From positions 5,232 to 11,880 of the forward strand of contig MHOB01000045.1 in the NCBI GenBank assembly GCA_001821795.1: 6,649 nt of DNA, read 5' to 3'. How positions within the stretch are numbered: position 1 is the stretch's first letter; each line of letters opens with the position of its first letter. The position numbers and the translations under genes were made by a program. The DNA comes from Candidatus Ryanbacteria bacterium RIFCSPLOWO2_12_FULL_47_9c. Its GTDB lineage: Bacteria > Patescibacteriota > Minisyncoccia > Ryanbacterales > GWA2-47-10b. Positions 5,827 to 6,649 of the stretch are shown here, piece by piece. The notes beneath the pieces were generated by a model. It saw nothing but the letters and a program-made list of their open reading frames with translations, was not told the DNA's origin and did no database searches.

Positions 5827-5843
5827 ATATAAAAAGCAGTCAA
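5816..5843 (-). promoter_or_regulatory. Sigma-70-type promoter for the arsR-iscS-iscU-fdx-sod-nfu operon (leaderless layout)
   Basis: On the minus strand TTGACT (5843-5838, five of six to consensus) is followed by a 16-nt spacer and GATAAT (5821-5816, five of six). The -10 box includes the first two bases of the ATG at 5817, so that codon cannot lie within the transcript. Transcription should begin near 5809, directly at the ATG at 5808. The layout repeats that of the htrA promoter. Confidence 0.65.
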
Positions 5844-5856
5844 CCCCACAGAAAAT

Positions 5857-5892
5857 GAAAAATCCCCCACCACGCATGGAGCGCAGGGGGGG
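5857..5892 (-). terminator. Rho-independent terminator after the cysteine-rich gene
   Basis: In the minus-strand message a C-run (5892-5886) pairs with GGGGG (5868-5864) around an inner CGC/GCG stem, and ATTTTTC (5863-5857) follows. It separates the cysteine-rich gene from the arsR promoter. The upper stem is imperfect, so its strength is uncertain. Confidence 0.6.
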
Positions 5893-5897
5893 CTGGC

Positions 5898-5940
5898 GTA
5901 CGCCTCGTAGGCGTACTTTTGGGGTGACCGCGAGGTCACC
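5898..5940 (-). other. Tandem perfect hairpins at the end of the cysteine-rich gene
   Basis: There are two perfect 7-bp inverted repeats. GTACGCC (5898-5904) and GGCGTAC (5910-5916) have a 5-nt loop; GGTGACC (5923-5929) and GGTCACC (5934-5940) have a 4-nt loop. The second contains the TGA stop codon (5936-5938) of the cysteine-rich gene. With the terminator at 5857-5892 they make three consecutive stems at the 3' end of that message, possibly a stabilising 3' structure. On the plus strand the 5898-5916 hairpin is followed by TTTT, which would be at most a weak terminator. Confidence 0.6.
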
Positions 5941-6304
5941 GCATCTGGGGCAAAGCCCGGGGTCGCGACGTCCTGGTCCCCGACGGACACGGGACCAACC
6001 GGCCGGTCTTTCGGTCCAGGCACTTCAGGGCGCAGTAGAAACACGATCCGATGTTCTTGACGTAGCAGTAGGCGCAGTGGCACCTCTGCTCCCAGAACAC
6101 CTTCGTGTTGCATCGAGGCACCGGCTGGAAGAGCCGAAGCTCCTGCGCCACCGAGTCGAAGATCATCGTGATCTTCCCGCTCGGAGACGCCGTGACGAAC
6201 TCCCCGTTCGGCGTCAGGAAGGCCTGGTCCGTCGCCGAGGCCGAGGCGGCGCCGACGAACCCGAGAGCGACCAAAACGAGCAAGATGGAACGGAAGAACC
6301 TCAT
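5936..6304 (-). CDS. Small secreted cysteine-rich protein, function unknown
   Basis: I do not recognise the family of this 122-residue protein. Residues 1-24 form a clear signal peptide: MRFFR, a hydrophobic core and ASASA just before the expected cleavage site. The mature part has eight cysteines: C65, C75, C77, C80, C88, C91, C95 and C106, giving CHCAYC and CFYCALKC clusters. An even number in an exported protein suits four disulfides or metal binding; no haem CxxCH motif is seen. The last 20 residues are Arg- and Pro-rich. Reality is supported by its own promoter (6364-6392), a good Shine-Dalgarno (AGGGGA, 6317-6312, 7 nt before ATG), a terminator, and third codon positions that are about nine-tenths G or C (108 of 121 by hand count). 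That bias and the Shine-Dalgarno set it apart from all other genes here and suggest transfer or a join to another genome. Confidence 0.75.
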   Translation of the reverse strand: MRFFRSILLVLVALGFVGAASASATDQAFLTPNGEFVTASPSGKITMIFDSVAQELRLFQPVPRCNTKVFWEQRCHCAYCYVKNIGSCFYCALKCLDRKTGRLVPCPSGTRTSRPRALPQMR

Positions 6305-6311
6305 GAGTCAA

Positions 6312-6317
6312 TCCCCT
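6312..6317 (-). promoter_or_regulatory. Shine-Dalgarno of the cysteine-rich gene
   Basis: AGGGGA lies 7 nt upstream of the ATG at 6304 and fixes that start. It is the only well-placed Shine-Dalgarno in front of a convincing gene in this window. Confidence 0.7.
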
Positions 6318-6363
6318 TTCTCCCCTCTAGAACGAATCCGAGGAGATTTGATGTCCGCGTTCA

Positions 6364-6392
6364 ACATACCACAAAGTGAAAAATTATGCAAG
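6364..6392 (-). promoter_or_regulatory. Candidate extended -10 promoter for the cysteine-rich gene
   Basis: On the minus strand TGGTATGTT gives an extended -10 element (TG, one base, then TATGTT at 6369-6364, four of six to consensus). Seventeen nucleotides upstream is a weak -35 box TTGCAT (6392-6387). Transcription would begin near 6357, leaving a leader of about 50 nt with the Shine-Dalgarno. It lies just downstream of the terminator at 6430-6477, which makes an independent promoter likely. Confidence 0.5.
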
Positions 6393-6429
6393 GGTGCCCG
6401 GGCTCTGATGATTTTTCCTTAAAATTAAA

Positions 6430-6477
6430 GAAAAAACCCCGCACCGATCCGTCTGCTGACGAACCTGATGCGGGGGG
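6430..6477 (-). terminator. Strong rho-independent terminator of a unit entering from the right
   Basis: In the minus-strand message CCCCGCA and TGCGGGG (plus-strand partners 6469-6475 and 6437-6443) form a stem, with an inner CGTC/GACG hairpin at its tip. TTTTTTC follows directly (6436-6430), then more A/T-rich sequence. There is no T-run on the plus-strand side. It shows that a minus-strand transcript arrives from the 6481-6649 side and stops here. Confidence 0.85.
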
Positions 6478-6480
6478 TTG

Positions 6481-6649
6481 ACTTGGCTATCCGATAGCCA
6501 AGTGGTGGGTTAGAAGATGTCGAAGAAAGAAAGCTTCACGAAAGCAGTTGGCAAAGCCAAGGGTGGCCCGCCAACTTGAAACAGCGGTACGCAAGTGAAA
6601 CCGCTGTAAACTCCGCTCATAGGCAGAGAGTTCTCACCTCCTTGAACCA
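6481..6649 (-). ncRNA. Candidate structured RNA (or structured 3' end), cut by the right edge
   Basis: This stretch holds a dense series of inverted repeats upstream of the terminator: AACTC/GAGTT (6609-6613, 6628-6632), ACAGCGGT/ACCGCTGT (6581-6588, 6600-6607), GTTGGC/GCCAAC (6547-6552, 6570-6575) and a perfect 10-bp hairpin ACTTGGCTAT/ATAGCCAAGT (6481-6490, 6494-6503). TTGGC at 6548-6552 can instead pair with GCCAA at 6556-6560, so two folds compete. It matches none of the RNA classes I can recall by sequence (tmRNA, SRP RNA, RNase P RNA, 6S). The terminator sets the strand as minus. It may be a small RNA, a riboswitch-like leader or the 3' end of an unseen gene; the 5' end is outside the window. 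Confidence 0.35.
6510..6620 (-). CDS. Possible short ORF within the structured right end
   Basis: An open frame of 36 codons runs from the ATG at 6620 to the TAA at 6512-6510 (starts MSGVYSGFTC, ends LSFFDIF). The same frame stays open to the right edge, so it could be the C-terminus of a longer gene. An almost ideal Shine-Dalgarno, AAGGAGGTGA (6643-6634), lies upstream, but its core is 16 nt from the ATG, too far for normal use. The product matches nothing I know, and the ORF overlaps three of the four hairpins of the candidate RNA. Coding is a weak alternative to the RNA reading. Confidence 0.2.
   Translation of the reverse strand: MSGVYSGFTCVPLFQVGGPPLALPTAFVKLSFFDIF

Noticed and set aside
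5898..5920. Plus-strand terminator (hairpin plus TTTT)
   Set aside because: The T-run is only four long and there is no plus-strand gene upstream to terminate.
5817..6311. A 164-codon minus-strand frame overlapping the cysteine-rich gene and running into the terminator
   Set aside because: It is a shifted frame of the same G/C-rich DNA, lacks a signal peptide or recognisable domain, and crosses both 3' hairpins and the terminator at 5857-5892.
5801..6379. Long plus-strand open frame opposite the cysteine-rich gene
   Set aside because: Its product is Arg/Pro-rich and patternless, as expected opposite a G/C-biased gene; the minus-strand frame has the signal peptide, Shine-Dalgarno and third-position bias.
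6517..6579. Plus-strand 20-codon ORF rich in Lys and Gly (starts MSKKESF)
   Set aside because: No clear Shine-Dalgarno or promoter, too short to judge, and the terminator shows that transcription runs on the other strand.
6581..6607. Possible CRISPR repeat or tracrRNA-like element (GAAAC next to an inverted repeat)
   Set aside because: There is only one copy, no spacer periodicity and no cas gene in the window.
6634..6643. TCACCTCCTT on the plus strand, identical to the 3' end of 16S rRNA
   Set aside because: The preceding sequence does not resemble the 16S helix 45 region; the motif is simply the complement of a Shine-Dalgarno-like AAGGAGGTGA on the minus strand.

Overview
The window reads as bacterial chromosome, most likely from a small-genome lineage of the Candidate Phyla Radiation (Patescibacteria, Parcubacteria-like). 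That is an inference from three things: the protein types (a [3Fe-4S]-type ferredoxin, an unusual Fe/Mn superoxide dismutase subfamily, a minimal iron-sulfur assembly set without HscA/HscB), tight gene packing, and start codons that mostly lack Shine-Dalgarno sequences. All convincing genes lie on the minus strand, so the biological order runs from right to left.

Right end (about 5857-6649): this part differs in character. It holds a row of hairpins closed by a strong minus-strand terminator at 6430-6477, which may be a structured RNA or the 3' end of a unit that starts outside the window. Next come a promoter, a Shine-Dalgarno and a gene for a small secreted protein with eight cysteines (5936-6304). 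Its third codon positions are almost all G or C, unlike every other gene here. A run of hairpins and a terminator (5857-5892) close that unit.

Centre (2511-5843): one promoter with a leaderless look drives six packed genes: a four-cysteine ArsR-family regulator, a cysteine desulfurase (IscS/NifS), an IscU/NifU-type scaffold with a cysteine-free remnant of the NifU middle domain, a three-cysteine ferredoxin, an Fe/Mn superoxide dismutase and a stand-alone Nfu domain. Together they supply sulfur, build Fe-S clusters, provide electrons, remove superoxide and carry clusters onward. The regulator is a plausible Fe-S, metal or redox sensor for the unit. A perfect 34-nt hairpin separates the desulfurase and scaffold genes.

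Left (1-2499): a second promoter with a leaderless look drives htrA (membrane-anchored S1C protease with one PDZ domain) and then clpB (disaggregase), which runs off the left edge. The neighbourhood as a whole is an oxidative-stress, Fe-S and protein-quality block next to a compositionally foreign cysteine-rich gene and a possible structured RNA.
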